Source: Schistocerca nitens
Lineage: Eukaryota; Arthropoda; Insecta; Orthoptera; Acrididae
NCBI RefSeq assembly: GCF_023898315.1
Contig: NC_064621.1
Coordinates: 135,530,521 to 135,594,520 of the forward strand
Length of the DNA: 64,000 nt
Direction: 5' to 3'
Program-made: the position numbers and the translations under genes
The notes under the pieces: generated by a model
What the model saw: only the letters and a program-made list of their open reading frames with translations
The model's database searches: none
What the model was told of the DNA's origin: nothing
Part shown: positions 11,574 to 23,369 of the stretch, piece after piece
Layout of the letters: every line of letters begins with the position of its first letter
Numbering within the stretch: position 1 is the first letter of the stretch

Positions 11574-12302
11574 TGCATGGGGGCTTAATTAAATGTAATG
11601 GAAATAATTTTGATTTTCAGTCGCTGTACTGTCCGATTACGCAAGTCTCGTAAACGGTTGGCCCTGACTGTTATTATTACGCTATCTGACTGCCTAGAAC
11701 AACAACAAAGAATGAAATGAAAATTTTCATTAACACAATTAATTAATTAAGTCCCCAGCAACTATAAAACCTACGAAACCAAAGCACAAGTGTAACTGTT
11801 CTGCGTGTGGAAGTATGACTCAACGTACGCATCTGGCACGGTTCTTCTTCAACAACACACTAATTTTTAAATAACATTTATACTGAATTAATTAAAGGAA
11901 ATAAAAATACCATAATTACTCAAGAGAACCACAATTACACTCTAATCCAAGAACACAAGCCAGATGCTTTGTTGACTGAACCTGTAATGACGCATTATTT
12001 AAAACATGGAAATAATGAAAAATAAATCAAGTTTCGTTACCTTCATATATTGATGACAAGCACTCAAATTATTACAATATATCTCCACACCGACTCGCTA
12101 TTACAACATCTCAACAAGAATTTTTCAGTATCACATCTCAGCAAGCACTCCCTACTAGCACATCTCAACACGAACTGACTACTACGAGTCCTGGACAAGC
12201 ACTGCCTACTACGACATCTCAATAATCACTCTGCCAGTGGAGGCGGGCGAACAATGCTCTCTAGCGATCTCTGGCGCTGTGGCTCAGTGTAGCCACCTTT
12301 CA
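11574..12302 (-). repeat. 5' LTR of the Gypsy-type element
   Basis: Near-identical partner of 3717-4445. The target duplication ATAT follows at 12303-12306. On the minus strand it precedes the primer site and the gag-like frame. Confidence 0.93.
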
Positions 12303-12306
12303 ATAT

Positions 12307-12962
12307 ACAGCGAAATCATAAAGTCTTTTTCTGATTACAAAAACTTATTTACAAGTAACTATGCTGCACAGAACAATGCAGTTTGTTGCAAATGGTTGAT
12401 AACTCACAGAGTTGTTTATATGATACAGATCAACATGTCTATGCGGTTTCTTGCAGACGGTAGCTTAAATCATACAGTTTTCTTATGAATACTTCTATAT
12501 ATGTTCTGACAAAACCTTTCTCTGTCTTTCTTGTTACAGGTAAAGTCATTTAGGAGTGCTATTGTCACAATGGCATCTATGCAGGAGGAAGAACTATTGT
12601 GTTTTGTGATCGAATGTAACACTGCCGCTTATTACAGTTCAGTGACAGTTCCCAAGTCGAGACCCGCCGTAAGTGAAGAACATAAAAGGGTGGTATGGAA
12701 AGTTTAAAGAGGTAGGCAGAATTGGTGCCAAGACACCTAATTTCAATTGAGTCACGTTATTTCAGTGTATTTCTTCCCCAAATGTATTAGCCTCGAATAT
12801 TTTTATATTTGTTACGAACTAATAAATTGACTAACTCTAATAAAAGACTATCTGTATAATGTAATAACTAGTGAAAATGAAAGTCAGTGGACATGGAATA
12901 TAACACTGTTAATTCTACACAATGTTACTGTGGACAGAATTAATGACAATACATACTTGATA
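12307..12962. other. Unassigned flank of the LTR element
   Basis: Continuation of the sequence interrupted by the LTR element. Apart from a possible transposase scrap at 12570-12744, nothing was recognised. Confidence 0.45.
12570..12744 (+). pseudogene. Possible mariner N-terminal helix-turn-helix scrap
   Basis: A start at 12570 gives MASMQEEELLCFVIECNTAA, and a shifted frame gives IKGWYGKFKEVGRIGAKTP. The two resemble the N-terminal DNA-binding part of mariner transposases (compare IQRWYAQFKASGCLCKGKS at 36701-36901). It is short and shifted, so chance similarity is possible. Confidence 0.3.
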
Positions 12963-12975
12963 CAATGTGCTACGG

Positions 12976-13172
12976 CCGGCCGAAGTGGCCGTGCGGTTAA
13001 AGGCGCTGCAGTCTGGAACCGCAAGACCGCTACGGTCGCAGGTTCGAATCCTGCCTCGGGCATGGATGTTTGTGATGTCCTTAGGTTAGTTAGGTTTAAC
13101 TAGTTCTAAGTTCTAGGGGACTAATGACCTCAGCAGTTGAGTCCCATAGTGCTCAGAGCCATTTGAACCAGC
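12976..13172 (+). mobile_element. tRNA-derived SINE (type A), full length
   Basis: A box TGGCCGTGCGG, B box GGTTCGAATCC, tail ending CATTTGAACC. Its 13-bp duplication CAATGTGCTACGG at 12963-12975 and 13173-13185 is perfect, which points to a recent insertion. Confidence 0.95.
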
Positions 13173-13221
13173 CAATGTGCTACGGAACAGTATATTTATA
13201 TCTGCGACTCTTAAAATTTAG

Positions 13222-13222
13222 T

Positions 13223-13290
<68 letters not shown>

Positions 13291-13300
13291 GCACACACAT
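13222..13300. repeat. (CA)n microsatellite
   Basis: A long CA run with rare interruptions, ending directly at the TA that starts the Tc1-like element. Confidence 0.95.
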
Positions 13301-14468
13301 ACACTGAAGTGAAAAAAACTGCTATAGACATGCGTATTGAGATACGGAGATATGTAAACAGGCAGAATACGGCGCTGACGCGTATATAAGACAGAAAGTG
13401 TCTGGCGCTGTTGTTAGATCGGTTACTGCTGCTAAAGTGACAGGTTATCGAGACTTAAGCGGGTTTGAACGTAGTGTTACAGACGGTGCATGAGCGATGG
13501 GACACAGCATCTCCGAGGTAGCGATGAAGTGCGGATTTTTCCATAGGACCATTTCACGAGTGTACCGTGAATATTAGAAATCCGGTGAAACATCAGATCT
13601 CCGGCATCGCTGCTGCCGGAAAAAGATCCTGCAAGAACGGGACCAACGACGACTGAAGATAATCTTTCAATGTAACGGAAGTGCAAACCGACAGAAAATT
13701 GCTACAGATTTCAGTGTCAGCTTACGAACCATTCAACGAAATGTCATCGATATGGGCTTTCGGAGCCGGCGACCCAATCGTGTACCTTTGATGACTGCAC
13801 GACTCAAAGCTTTACGCCTCGCCTGGGACAGTCAACGCCGACATCGGACTGTTGATGACTGGAAAACATTTTGCCTGGTCGGACGAGTCTCGATTCAAAT
13901 TGTGTCGAGCGGATGGACGTGTACGGGTATGGACTCAACCTCATGAATCCATGAACCCTGCATATCGGCAGGAAACCGTTCAAGCTGGTGGAGACTCTGT
14001 AATGGTGTGGGGCGTGCGCAGTTGGAATGATATATGACCCCTGACACGTCTAGATACGACTTTGACAGGTGACACCCTGACAGGCATCCTGCCTGATCGC
14101 CTGCATCATGTCCACTGTGCGTTCCGACGGGAAATTCAGCATGACAATTTGACACCCCACAAGTCCAGAATTGCTACACAATGGCTCCAGGAACCCTCTT
14201 CTGAGTTTAAACACTTTCGCTGGCCACGAAACTCCCCAGACATGAACATCATTGAGCATATCTAGGACGCCTTGCAACGTACTGTTCAGAAGAGATCTCC
14301 ATCCACTCGTACCCTTACGGATTTATCGACACAGCCCTGCCGGATTCATGGCGTCAATTCCCTCCAGCTCTACTTCAGACAGTCGAGTCCATACCACGTC
14401 ATGTTGTCGCACCTCTGCGTGCTCGCTGGGACACTACGCTATACCAGTTTCTTTGGCTCTTCAGTGTA
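13300..14468 (+). mobile_element. Tc1-like DNA transposon, decayed, 1.17 kb
   Basis: Ends read TACACTGAAG at the left and CTTCAGTGTA at the right, inside TA. The plus strand encodes a Tc1-type transposase in broken pieces: a paired-type DNA-binding region from about 13440; HFAWSDESRFKLCRADGRVR (first Asp, frame 13852-14037); and QHDNLTPH and NSPDMNIIE (second Asp and Glu, frame 14062-14265), with 36 residues between them. Frames change at least twice and an in-frame stop follows the last motif, so it is inactive. A minus-strand piece of the same family lies at 59877-60458. Confidence 0.9.
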
Positions 14469-14533
14469 TATAAGCGCCATTGTGATAGCGTCTCTCTCCT
14501 TGACATTATCTCTCTGGGTCTCCTTCTCTAACT

Positions 14534-14640
14534 CTGCTAAAGTGACAGGTTATCAAGACTTGAGTTTGAACGTAGTGTTACAGACGGTGCATGAGCGATG
14601 GGACACAGCATCTCCGAGGTAGCGATGAAGTGCGGATTTG
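14534..14640 (+). mobile_element. Second fragment of the same Tc1 family
   Basis: CTGCTAAAGTGACAGGTTAT through GCGATGAAGTGCGGATTTG repeats the 5' region found at about 13431-13540, with small differences. It lies 66 bp beyond the right end of the first copy, so it is a separate fragment or a local duplication. Confidence 0.85.
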
Positions 14641-14661
14641 TTATAAGATCTCTCTGCGTCT

Positions 14662-14868
14662 CACTGGACTCGCATTCCGGAGGACGACGGTTCAATCCCG
14701 CGTCCGGCCATTGTGATTTAGGTTTTCCGTGATTCCCCTAAATCGCTCCATGCAAATGCCGGGATGGTTCCTTTGAAAGGGCACGGCCGACTTCCTTCCC
14801 CGTCCTTCCCTAATCCGATGAGACCGATGACCTCGCTGTTTGCTCTCCCCCCAAACAATCCAATCCAA
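14662..14868 (+). mobile_element. SINE (type B) with (AATCC)n-like tail
   Basis: B box GGTTCAATCCC, body with GATTTAGGTTTTCCGTGAT and GGGCACGGCCGACTTCCTTC, then GAGACCGATGACCTCGCTGT and a CAATCCAATCC tail. An 11-bp duplication TCTCTGCGTCT flanks it (14651-14661 and 14869-14879). Confidence 0.92.
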
Positions 14869-14879
14869 TCTCTGCGTCT

Positions 14880-16647
14880 TCTATATCTGTACGACTGCGT
14901 AACGTGTTATTAATTGTAAAATAGATTTTTAACTTAAACTATTATTTAATGCTTTCATTTCATGGTCGTAATCGTTCTGTGTCAAATAGTTAAGCATCTA
15001 CAGCAGTTCTAGCATGCTGGGCAGACAAGAGAACGTAGCATCGCAGAAGCTACAAGATGGCCGCCATTGCGTAGCAAATTTGAACTTCAATACTTTTCTT
15101 TACAGTCGCGCAACTGCTCGCTCATCTAGTGTAACATTTGTAGGTCACAAGGGCCTCCAGACCTGTAGGACGTTTTATTTACATCGAAACAAGCAGGCAT
15201 ACAATGAATGATTGATTTTTCAGCTGGCCTGGCTACGAATCAACATAGACGTAGTTTCAAGTAATGTTATGAAGGAAATGTGTGCGACTCTGTACTGCTA
15301 AACCATTATAATGACGAATTTTTACTATGATAGTCATTTACAGTGGCATAGTTGATGCTGTGGTGCGAAAATAGGTTCTTCACGTAGAAGTAGTTAAGGA
15401 CGTTTATCACACGAGATTTTCTTTTTTTCTTGGTCATAGCTTATAATAAAATTTACGCCAAGCGATCACAATTCCTGGTTGTGATGATTAAAATTCTTCT
15501 GGGTATTATGCCGCGTCATTGCTAAAAACTAACAACAATAATAAAGGTTATTATTGTTGTTAGTTTTTAGCAATGACGCGGCATAATAAAGTTTATTATT
15601 GTTGTTAGTTTTTAGCAATGACGCGGCATAATACCCAGAAGAATTTTAATCACTATGACATCGGCCGCGGAAGCCTACTTTCTTATAACAATTCATGGTT
15701 GTTAGAATAAATGTGGCTTATAATCGTCCTATAATTTACGTTGCAAACGAAAGTGGTAGGCTCAGAACCCGTGCAAAATTTTACGAGCTGATTTTCAAAC
15801 AATACCTGGACTTACTGAAAGAAAACCTTAAAAGAATTTAATTAAAGGAAACAAAAATAATTTTCAAAACTGAGACACTACAAGCAGAGTCCGCAGAAAC
15901 CGAAGCGTCCTGCTTGCAGAGAAACAGGCATACCTCTAGGCAATGTGGTGAAGAGTTTACAGTAACGACTGCATTTCGACGGATACACAGTACCACTCCT
16001 CTAGCCTTGCGGCCAGTAGATAGGCCCAGAGGTGCTGACTGCCAGGAACAAAACGGAGAGCGTCGACGCAGACAATGCCTAGATGGGCCAAAATGACGAT
16101 ATATTATTTGTCTCTCTGTGCAACAATCACAAATTTTGAGGGCATAAGGGTGTGCCGACGTGACATATGGAAGTGCTGATGGGTTTTGGCGTCTCAAACA
16201 GCTGACGTTAATGCGTAGTCTAGAACGCGAATCGATTTCGTAATACGCTAATACAGTTTATTTTTCCCACAAAATTACTTTTCACGTCCTCAGGAAAGGA
16301 AACAATCATAATGGCCACATCTGGTGGTCGGAGAACCCACATATGTGGTACAGCAAATAAGGGATAGCCAAAAGTGCTATGCGTACCATTACAGTAAAGT
16401 TTACCTCGACGTGGAGCTTTGTTACGCCTCAGTTGCAGTAATGTCAGTGGTGGTTAGTGTTGAAAGAAAACTAGTACACCGCCACACTAGGGATTATTTA
16501 TTTGTCAGTTCTTGGATGAAACTTTCCCGGACAGACAGATCGGTAGAGACGGCCCAACATAGTGACCACCACGCTCACTGTACATAGCCACTATTGACTC
16601 TTTTTATGGTGTTACGTTAAACATAAAGTGTTCAATTCACCTGTTCC
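14880..16647. other. Unassigned DNA with one hairpin repeat
   Basis: No gene recognised. The minus frame 15838-16197 and its neighbours show no domain. The only clear structure is the inverted and direct repeat at 15484-15651. Confidence 0.5.
15484..15651. repeat. Three-part hairpin repeat, ~60-bp perfect arms
   Basis: The segment starting TGATTAAAATTCTTCTGGGT at 15484-15543 recurs inverted at 15592-15651. A ~41-bp part of the inverted copy also sits between them (15548-15588). The left arm can pair with either of the other two. Confidence 0.92.
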
Positions 16648-16660
16648 TGATGTTCAGACT

Positions 16661-16859
16661 AAAATGGCTCGAATGGCTCTGAGCACTATGGAACTTAACA
16701 TCTGAGGTCATCAGTCCCCTAGAACTTAGAACTACTTAAACCTAACTAACCTAAGGACATCACACACATCCATGCCCGATGCAGGATTCGAACTGCGACC
16801 GTAGCGGCCGCGCAGTTCCAGACTGAAGCACCTAGAACCGCTCGGCCACAAAGGCCGGC
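16661..16859 (-). mobile_element. tRNA-derived SINE (type A)
   Basis: Full-length minus-strand copy, tail near 16670 and head ending GGCCGGC at 16859. Flanks TGATGTTCAGACT (16648-16660) and TGATGTCCAGACT (16860-16872) form a 13-bp duplication with one mismatch. Confidence 0.94.
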
Positions 16860-16894
16860 TGATGTCCAGACTCTTACAGCTCTAATACGAGATA

Positions 16895-17561
16895 TACGAG
16901 GGCTATTCCGAAAGTAAGGTCCGATAGGTCGCGAAATGGAAACCACGGTAAAAATCAAAAATGTTTTATTTGCAACAGTTAGATACACCTTGCAGCTACT
17001 TATCTCCATAGTCGCCGACCCGACTTAGACGTGTATCGTAGCGTTGTACCAACTTTCCCATACCCTCGCTATAGAAGGCAGCCGCCAGTGCTCTCCGCCA
17101 ATTCTCTACGCTGGCCTACGGCTCGTTGTCTTGTGCCGAAATGTTGTCTTCATAACCAGCGGTTCATGTGAACTGAGCTGAAACTCAGAGGGAGACAATT
17201 ACGGGCTGTATTGTGGGTAATCTCACATTTCCATTTGAAAACGATGCAGGAGCATCTTCATTGCCCCTGCAGAATGCGGCTGAGAATTGTCTTGAAGACG
17301 AAACAGCACGACAGTTATGTAATGTTAGCTGCATAGCTTCAGGGGAAATTTCTCACCAGGCCCCCGTACTTGGCGGCAGACACTATTTTCTAGACATCTT
17401 TACGCACTCACTGCGAGCTCAGAAATGAGAAGAGCGACGTGATGCTAACTGGGGTTATACTAGTGACACTACCCAACACATCTGTGCAAAGCTTTATCGG
17501 ATTTTCATAGTCGTTTCCATTTCGTGACCGATCGGACCTTACTTTCGGAATAGCCCTCGTA
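16895..17561 (-). mobile_element. Short non-autonomous mariner-like element
   Basis: Perfect-looking outer ends TACGAGGGCTATTCCGAAAG and CTTTCGGAATAGCCCTCGTA extend to ~50-bp inverted repeats. At about 17050-17290 the minus strand carries pieces of a mariner transposase C-terminal third, with traces of the HDNARPHSAG and PPYSPELAPSE type, in broken frames. At 667 bp it is about half of a full mariner and must have relied on a related transposase. Confidence 0.85.
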
Positions 17562-19457
17562 GTAGAGGCGGTGACGGACGAGATGTTGGTAAGAGCGTGG
17601 AAAGACCTTGAGTATGTCCTAGACGTTTTACTAACAAGAAACGTAGCACATCTGAAAGTGAAGACATAAAAGAACTTCGAGAGTTGAGCTACCATTTCCA
17701 ACAAATGTTAGTAACTTGCACATCCAAGCTTGTAGTACATTTCATGCCAATTTGACGTCCAGTGTATGTGGGCTTCATTCTGCTGCAATTTCGATGGCCA
17801 GCAGTGAATTTCCTAGATTATTACTTCAAATCCGAGGTTAAAGAAGAGCCGTAGCACATTAAGTTCTACATTAGAACGTATATCCGTGAGTTGCACAGGG
17901 TACAAAGCAATGTAAAATGACTCACGTTTCTCACTCTCGTTGGCTACAGGGAGTGCTTTCATCATGTATAATCACCTCGTGTTACAGATTTTGTATACAG
18001 GGTTAGTAACCGACTCGACTCTTAGTTCCCAAACATTCATTACTAGAGCTGATTCAGTGCGATCTGAACCACATGCGTAGCTGCCGAGATATTCGGAAAT
18101 GACTTCGTTGAATATTCTTCGATGGTGTTGGATGATGATCTTGTTTCTGAAATCTTTGCACAGCCAGATGAACATATGGGTGCAGATTTAACGGAAATAT
18201 GTCACCTGTCAGCCTTCTAATCTTTGGTTGCTACTTACATGTTAGCTGATCTCTGGATGTTTCTGAGGCTGCTTCTGACTCCCCCGAACAACATCATTAC
18301 TATGCATCATGGTGTTTCATGAGTTCTACGCAATTCAGATTGTTATGTATTTCGTCAATCACTTATGAGCTACCTAGAATTTTTGATGCAGATGAGCCTA
18401 TTCCAAGCCCTTAAGAAGATATTCCGTTCTCTGATTTATGTGTTGTAATACAGCATATCTCTCAATTTCGAAACGTCATACATCAGTTTTATTGTTCTTG
18501 CTGGGAGATATTGCAGCACATAATTCACATGCTAAAGAAAGCTATATAATGAATCAGCGTCTTGTTGGATAAAATTACTCTTGGCAGAAAATCAGTGCAT
18601 TCTTAGAAACAGCTACGTTGAGACTCACAAAAGAATGAACAAGACGCGCTAACGTCCCGTTTCGCTTCGGAGCTGTATTCCCACCTGACACGGACCGACA
18701 GCCAAACGAAGATTTATGCAGGGAAGGTAAGAGCTTTAGAAGGACGTGTGAATGAAAAGAGACTGAGGGAAAAAAGAAAAGACAGGGGGAAACATGCATA
18801 CACATCATGCGTGCCAGAAAATTCCCCTCTCACAATGGAATCGTGAGCAAAGAGACTCGCTGCAACGCTGTGCCGAACGGAACGGAAGAAAATGAAACAG
18901 ACAGGTAGAAGGAGCAAAGGGCAGAAGACGGGCGGAGTGAAAGCCAACAAACGTAAGAACAAGGAAAAGATTTCAGCTGTCTCGAATAAAGCGGGGACAG
19001 GCGCGAGGGGCGTTGGCAGCGAAAGAGTGTGTGCTGGTTGCGTCAGCGTCTCCACGGTGCGGGCTTTGAAATTCAGAAACGCAACGCGACGGGCGTGAAC
19101 TCCGGGAGCTGGACTGGAACGAACCCGTGGCTGACGTACTTTGATGGAGAATCTGAGTGGTGGCTACATTCCGTAACAGAATAAATGAGAAAATCGAGTC
19201 AAGAAAAATACAATTAGAAGTATTTCGGCTGGAATAAATGACGAGTGAACTTAGTCAGATCGCTGTTTCAAAACCGAGAATGCCATATACATTGCCATAC
19301 AAAACGAGAAACACCCAATAGCGGAGGAGGAAACTAAATGGATCTTCACGAATTTAGGGTTGTGTTATAGTTTTTCAGTGATAATAAATACGAGTCATAT
19401 TTAGAAAGAATCTGGCAGTATGAGTCCTGCCATTATCAGCACGACATTGCACCCCCT
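17562..19457. other. Unassigned DNA
   Basis: No recognised gene. Overlapping frames at 18575-19098 lie on both strands in a purine-rich, CpG-containing stretch and show no domain. No repeat boundaries were found. Confidence 0.45.
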
Positions 19458-20024
19458 GGAAGCAAAATAACTGATGATGGTCGAAGTAGAGAGAATATAA
19501 AATGTAGATTGGCAATGGCAAGGAAAGCGTTTCTGAAGAAGAAAAAATTGTTAACATCGAGTATAGATTTAAATGTTAGGAAGCCGTTTCTGAAAGTATT
19601 TGTATGGAGTGTAGCCATGTATGGAAGTGAAACGTGGACGATAAATAGTTTAGACAAGAAGAGAATAGAAGCTTTCGAAATGTGGTGCTACAGAAAAATG
19701 CTGAAGATTAGATGGGTAGATTACATAACTAATGAGGAGGTATTAAATAGAATTGGGGAGAAGAGGAGCTTGCGGCACAACTTGACTAGAAGAAGGGATC
19801 GGTTGGTAGGACATGTTCTGAGACATCGAGGGATCACAAATTTAGCATTGGAGGGCAGCGTGGAGGGTAAAAATCGTAGAGGGAGACCAAGAGATGAATA
19901 CACTAAGCAGATTCAGAAGGATGTAGACTGCAGTAGGTACTGGGAGATGAAGAAGCTTGCACAGGATATAGCATGGAGAGCTGCATCAAAGCAGTCTCAG
20001 GACTGAAGACAACAACAACAACAA
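19458..20024 (+). mobile_element. 5'-truncated LINE 3' end (family 1)
   Basis: The frame 19509-20006 encodes the C-terminal region of a LINE endonuclease/RT polyprotein: AMYGSETWTINSLDKKRIEA, then RRRDRLVGHVLRHRGITN and EGKNRRGRPRDEYTKQIQKD. It ends with a stop and a (CAA)n tail at about 20003-20024. This is the RTE-like protein often found in insect genomes under unrelated names. The RT active-site part is lost by truncation. Related copies: 23370-23911 and 49865-51031. Confidence 0.92.
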
Positions 20025-21767
20025 CATGGCCTGGGCGCATACACTGATTAGGTGGGGAAGGGTTGTAACATTTTCATGCCGATGTGCTCTTCAATCATTT
20101 ATATATACTTGCCTCTATCTTTATATAAATTTATATGTACACGATTTATGAATTAATTTGTTTATGTTGTTGTATAATCAATTATATATATTATGTAAAT
20201 ATCGCTGAGTAATCCCTGAGGGAATGTTAGGGAAACGTTAGGTTTTTGTCAACGAGTAAGTATCGTTGGAGTAGCGGCGTCTCTGGACGCGGGAGGATGT
20301 TACGTCAGAGCGCGCGCTACACAGAGAGAGAACTCTGGTGTGAGACTTGGTGAAGTGCGGACGCATGGATGTCGTGTACTATACTGAAGGAGTGATTGTT
20401 TAGCGGCACGTGGCAAGTGATGAGCGTGGGCGGTGGAAATATTGGCTGCAGCAACATCAAGAACCCGCCACGCCAGTATCATTGCCAATAACTCCCGTGC
20501 ACGCTAATTATCATCGAAAGGAGCCAGCAGCAGTATCGTCGTCAGCAACTTCGTTACAGCGATAATGGACTGAAGTAAGATTGCTGCATCACAGCTTATT
20601 GTCAACTAGTTTTGTACCGGCTTTACTCAGCTTTGTGGTTTTGCGAGTGAATAAGTTTAATTAATACTGTTTACCCGTGATTTTCCTAAAATCATTCACC
20701 AAGTAGGTTCCTGTCCTGTCCTATTGTTACAATAATCCGAGTACCGTTTATGAAAAACGAAAATTGCAGTGCCAGTTAATTTTGCTTATGAAGTAAATGA
20801 TTCAGTTAGATTAAAGATTTGAACTTAAAGCATTCAGTAACTTCAGTCTCACTAACTTTAAATTTGAACTTTAATCTGAGGCGATCTAATTGTTGCAAAT
20901 AGTAAATAAACTAATCAAAGTAAGACGATTTCTGGCACTATGAACAAAAGCACTAACTAGAATTAATGAGTGAGTGCAAATATCAGGGATTATTGTAATT
21001 TGTTGTTGGTAAAGTTCTGGTTCACATTTTGACTGGCAGTCGTGCTAAAGTATAATAATTACCTCTTGATACAGTAATTATCAATTTGTACTTCCCTGTT
21101 CAGAAGTCAATAGCGTTTCGTTTAATTATTTTTTTGCCATTTTCCGAAATTCATATGAAAATAGTAGACGTTACTGTGAGGTAGCGCCATTGTCACTTAC
21201 AACAGTAAGTAACCATTAATCTAAGTGTTATCTTGTATGTTTTCAAAATTTCAGCTCTATTAGTTAATGATATTTCGAGTGCAAACTATTTTCTTTCTCG
21301 CTTTATTACGTAAATGTTTCAGTTGATTTTTACTAACGTACGTGCAACCCACTGTTGCCGCGCGTGTTCGAGTAATTCTTGACATTGACTGTTCAGCGCA
21401 TTAATTCACCTACCGAACAGAAATTTTGCCCAATTGGGCTGGCGACCGTATTTCTTTTAGCTATAATTATTTCAGTAACTCTTATTATTCTGTTCCGATC
21501 CACGTGGTACCCCTTCTCGTTGGCACAGTACGTGAATGATAGCACAAACCTTTCGAACAACCATACTAAATTTTACAGTAATTAAGTAGGCGGAATAAGT
21601 TGTCCTAGAAGGCATCTTGTTGTTAACCTCCCTCTCATTTATCGACTTTATATTGAATCTTCGGAAAGATAGCATTTTCAAAATTTTATTCCAGTCATTT
21701 AGGCACATGCTTACACGGTCATATATTTCTAACATTGTCGATAAAAGTGAAGTGGGACGTTACAGGG
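20025..21767. other. Unassigned AT-rich DNA
   Basis: No gene recognised. A CpG-richer patch lies at about 20270-20480. The rest is AT-rich with short frames such as 21379-21585. The layout could be a diverged repeat or LTR, but no ends were found. Confidence 0.4.
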
Positions 21768-21943
21768 TGTTGTTTGGTTTGTTGGTTGGTTGGCTGATTT
21801 AGTGCAGGTGACCAAACAGCCAGCCAGGTCTTCGGTACCATCGGATTAGGGAAGGATGGGGAAGGAAGTCGGCCATGCATTTGTCTGAAGCGATTTAGGG
21901 AAATCTCATAGAACCTAAATCAGGATTGCTGGACGCGGGTTCG
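21768..21943 (-). mobile_element. SINE (type B), minus strand
   Basis: Reverse complement of the type B body: GGAAGTCGGCCATGC, GCGATTTAGGGAAATC, and the GGACGCGGGTTCGA head near 21930. The tail side reads GGTTTGTTGGTTGGTTGG, a tetranucleotide tail. It abuts a Tc1 remnant on its head side. Confidence 0.85.
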
Positions 21944-21944
21944 A

Positions 21945-22640
21945 GGGAAGCGTGTCATAAAACTGTTTCATCGTCTTGTGAAGTAGGCTGGCCCACAATT
22001 CTTGTAACTGGTCATCGACATCCCAGATACTGTCAATGGGAAGGAGTCGACATCCGATCTGGCCCCACACATGTCCTTTCAGGGTCAGATCTGGGGATCT
22101 TGCTGACGACGAAGTTCCTCAACATCATGCAGACAGTTGATAGAGACATGAGCCATGTGCGGATGATAACAGCTCTGTGGCATTAAGATACTGTCGCATG
22201 TGAGGTAACACGAGGAGAAAGGACGTTTGTGATGTACCGTTGTGGCGTCGGAATCCCAACAAACACTACCAGCCGTGACCTGAAATCACTCCCGGTGGCT
22301 CCCCACACCATCACGCGGCGGGTAGCACCGATGTGCCTCCCCAAAACGTTGGAACAATGGAACCTCTTCCCAGGTCGCCTCCATACTCGCCGACGACGGT
22401 CATCTGCGGTTCACCGCTGAACACAATGCACCGCCATTTATCACCAATCCATGCTTCACGGCACCTCTCTAAATGCAGCCGTTTGTGTTGTGTTATGGTC
22501 TTGTGTCACATGCAACCTATGCATAGGACGGTAATTCGACAGTCCTGCTGCCGCTAGTCACCGGACAATGGTGTAGGGTGGCACATAATGTTACAGGGAA
22601 TGCGTCGCTTGTTCTCAGATGGCAGGTGCAAATGTGAATG
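21945..22640 (-). mobile_element. Decayed Tc1-like transposase, different family
   Basis: Minus-strand frames give CIVFSGEPQMTVVGEYG, where the usual FSDE Asp is Gly; then ATRRVMVWGATGSDFRSRLV; then RSPDL with MKQFYDTLP at the C-terminal end (about 21960-22110). The order fits a Tc1-like transposase. Several frame changes and the lost catalytic Asp mean it is dead. No terminal repeats were found. Confidence 0.72.
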
Positions 22641-23369
22641 GGTTGTTACATGTCTTCAGTCATCATCCTTCATGCCCTCTGTCGGCGGAAATAATTTATT
22701 CTATCTCAGCGGCTTCCATTGTCGAGATAATATGTGAAACGTAAGTGTGAATTGCAGAGTAACCATGTAGATGTAGATATGTTAACATATACGCCAAGGA
22801 GGAAAAGTATACTCTATGGTGTAGTAAATAATAGAGTGAACTGAACGTACCGTCTTTTGTATCAGAAAATTTAAAAAGAGTAAACCAACAAGTGGTAAAC
22901 GCTAGCTGAACGTAAAATCAGCTCTGAATACTAATGCCTCGAAAGGTTATCGATAAATATTCATGCCATTGCTCGCTTGCTCGTCCGCCTACACAGCTGA
23001 ATGGTACGCTCTATACGGCGTAACTGCCTTCTGCTGTTCAGACGTGCTCGACCGGAATCTTCCCTGCTTTCAGGTTTCAATGCAGCCCAGTATCTGGTCA
23101 CTGTCACATCCGAATGGACCACAACTCTGGATACTGCATGTTTCCACCAGCCGGGGAAATGGGGACCACAACGAGACCCCTTCCAAACTCCTGAAGGTGC
23201 TGATAAATCTGTCTCAAACGTGTACATAGCATCTCCTGTCCTTCACAGTGGTCCCTCAACATCTGACGCTGTTCATGCCTCTTACACACCAAACACGAGC
23301 AACACTAATGCGTTCTGGTCCCGTTGTAACTTTCACAAATTTTCGTACCGGATGGCTGTGCGTAAATAT

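Larger units (their letters stand above)
3713..12306 (-). mobile_element. Ty3/Gypsy-type LTR retrotransposon, fossil, minus strand
   Basis: Two near-identical 729-bp direct repeats (3717-4445 and 11574-12302), each TG...CA, are flanked by ATAT at 3713-3716 and 12303-12306. On the minus strand the order is LTR, primer site, gag-like frame, reverse transcriptase part, integrase, ~3.8 kb of non-coding DNA with tandem repeats, polypurine tract, LTR. The gag-RT-integrase order and the integrase type fit Metaviridae. The LTRs differ at about 3 positions by eye (~0.4%), so the insertion is young, probably under about a million years with usual insect rates. The pol region is incomplete and has several breaks, so the copy is broken. 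Confidence 0.93.

Noticed and set aside
20025-21767. LTR element or host transcript
   Set aside because: It has a suggestive GC-to-AT layout, but no ends, duplications or coding parts could be shown.
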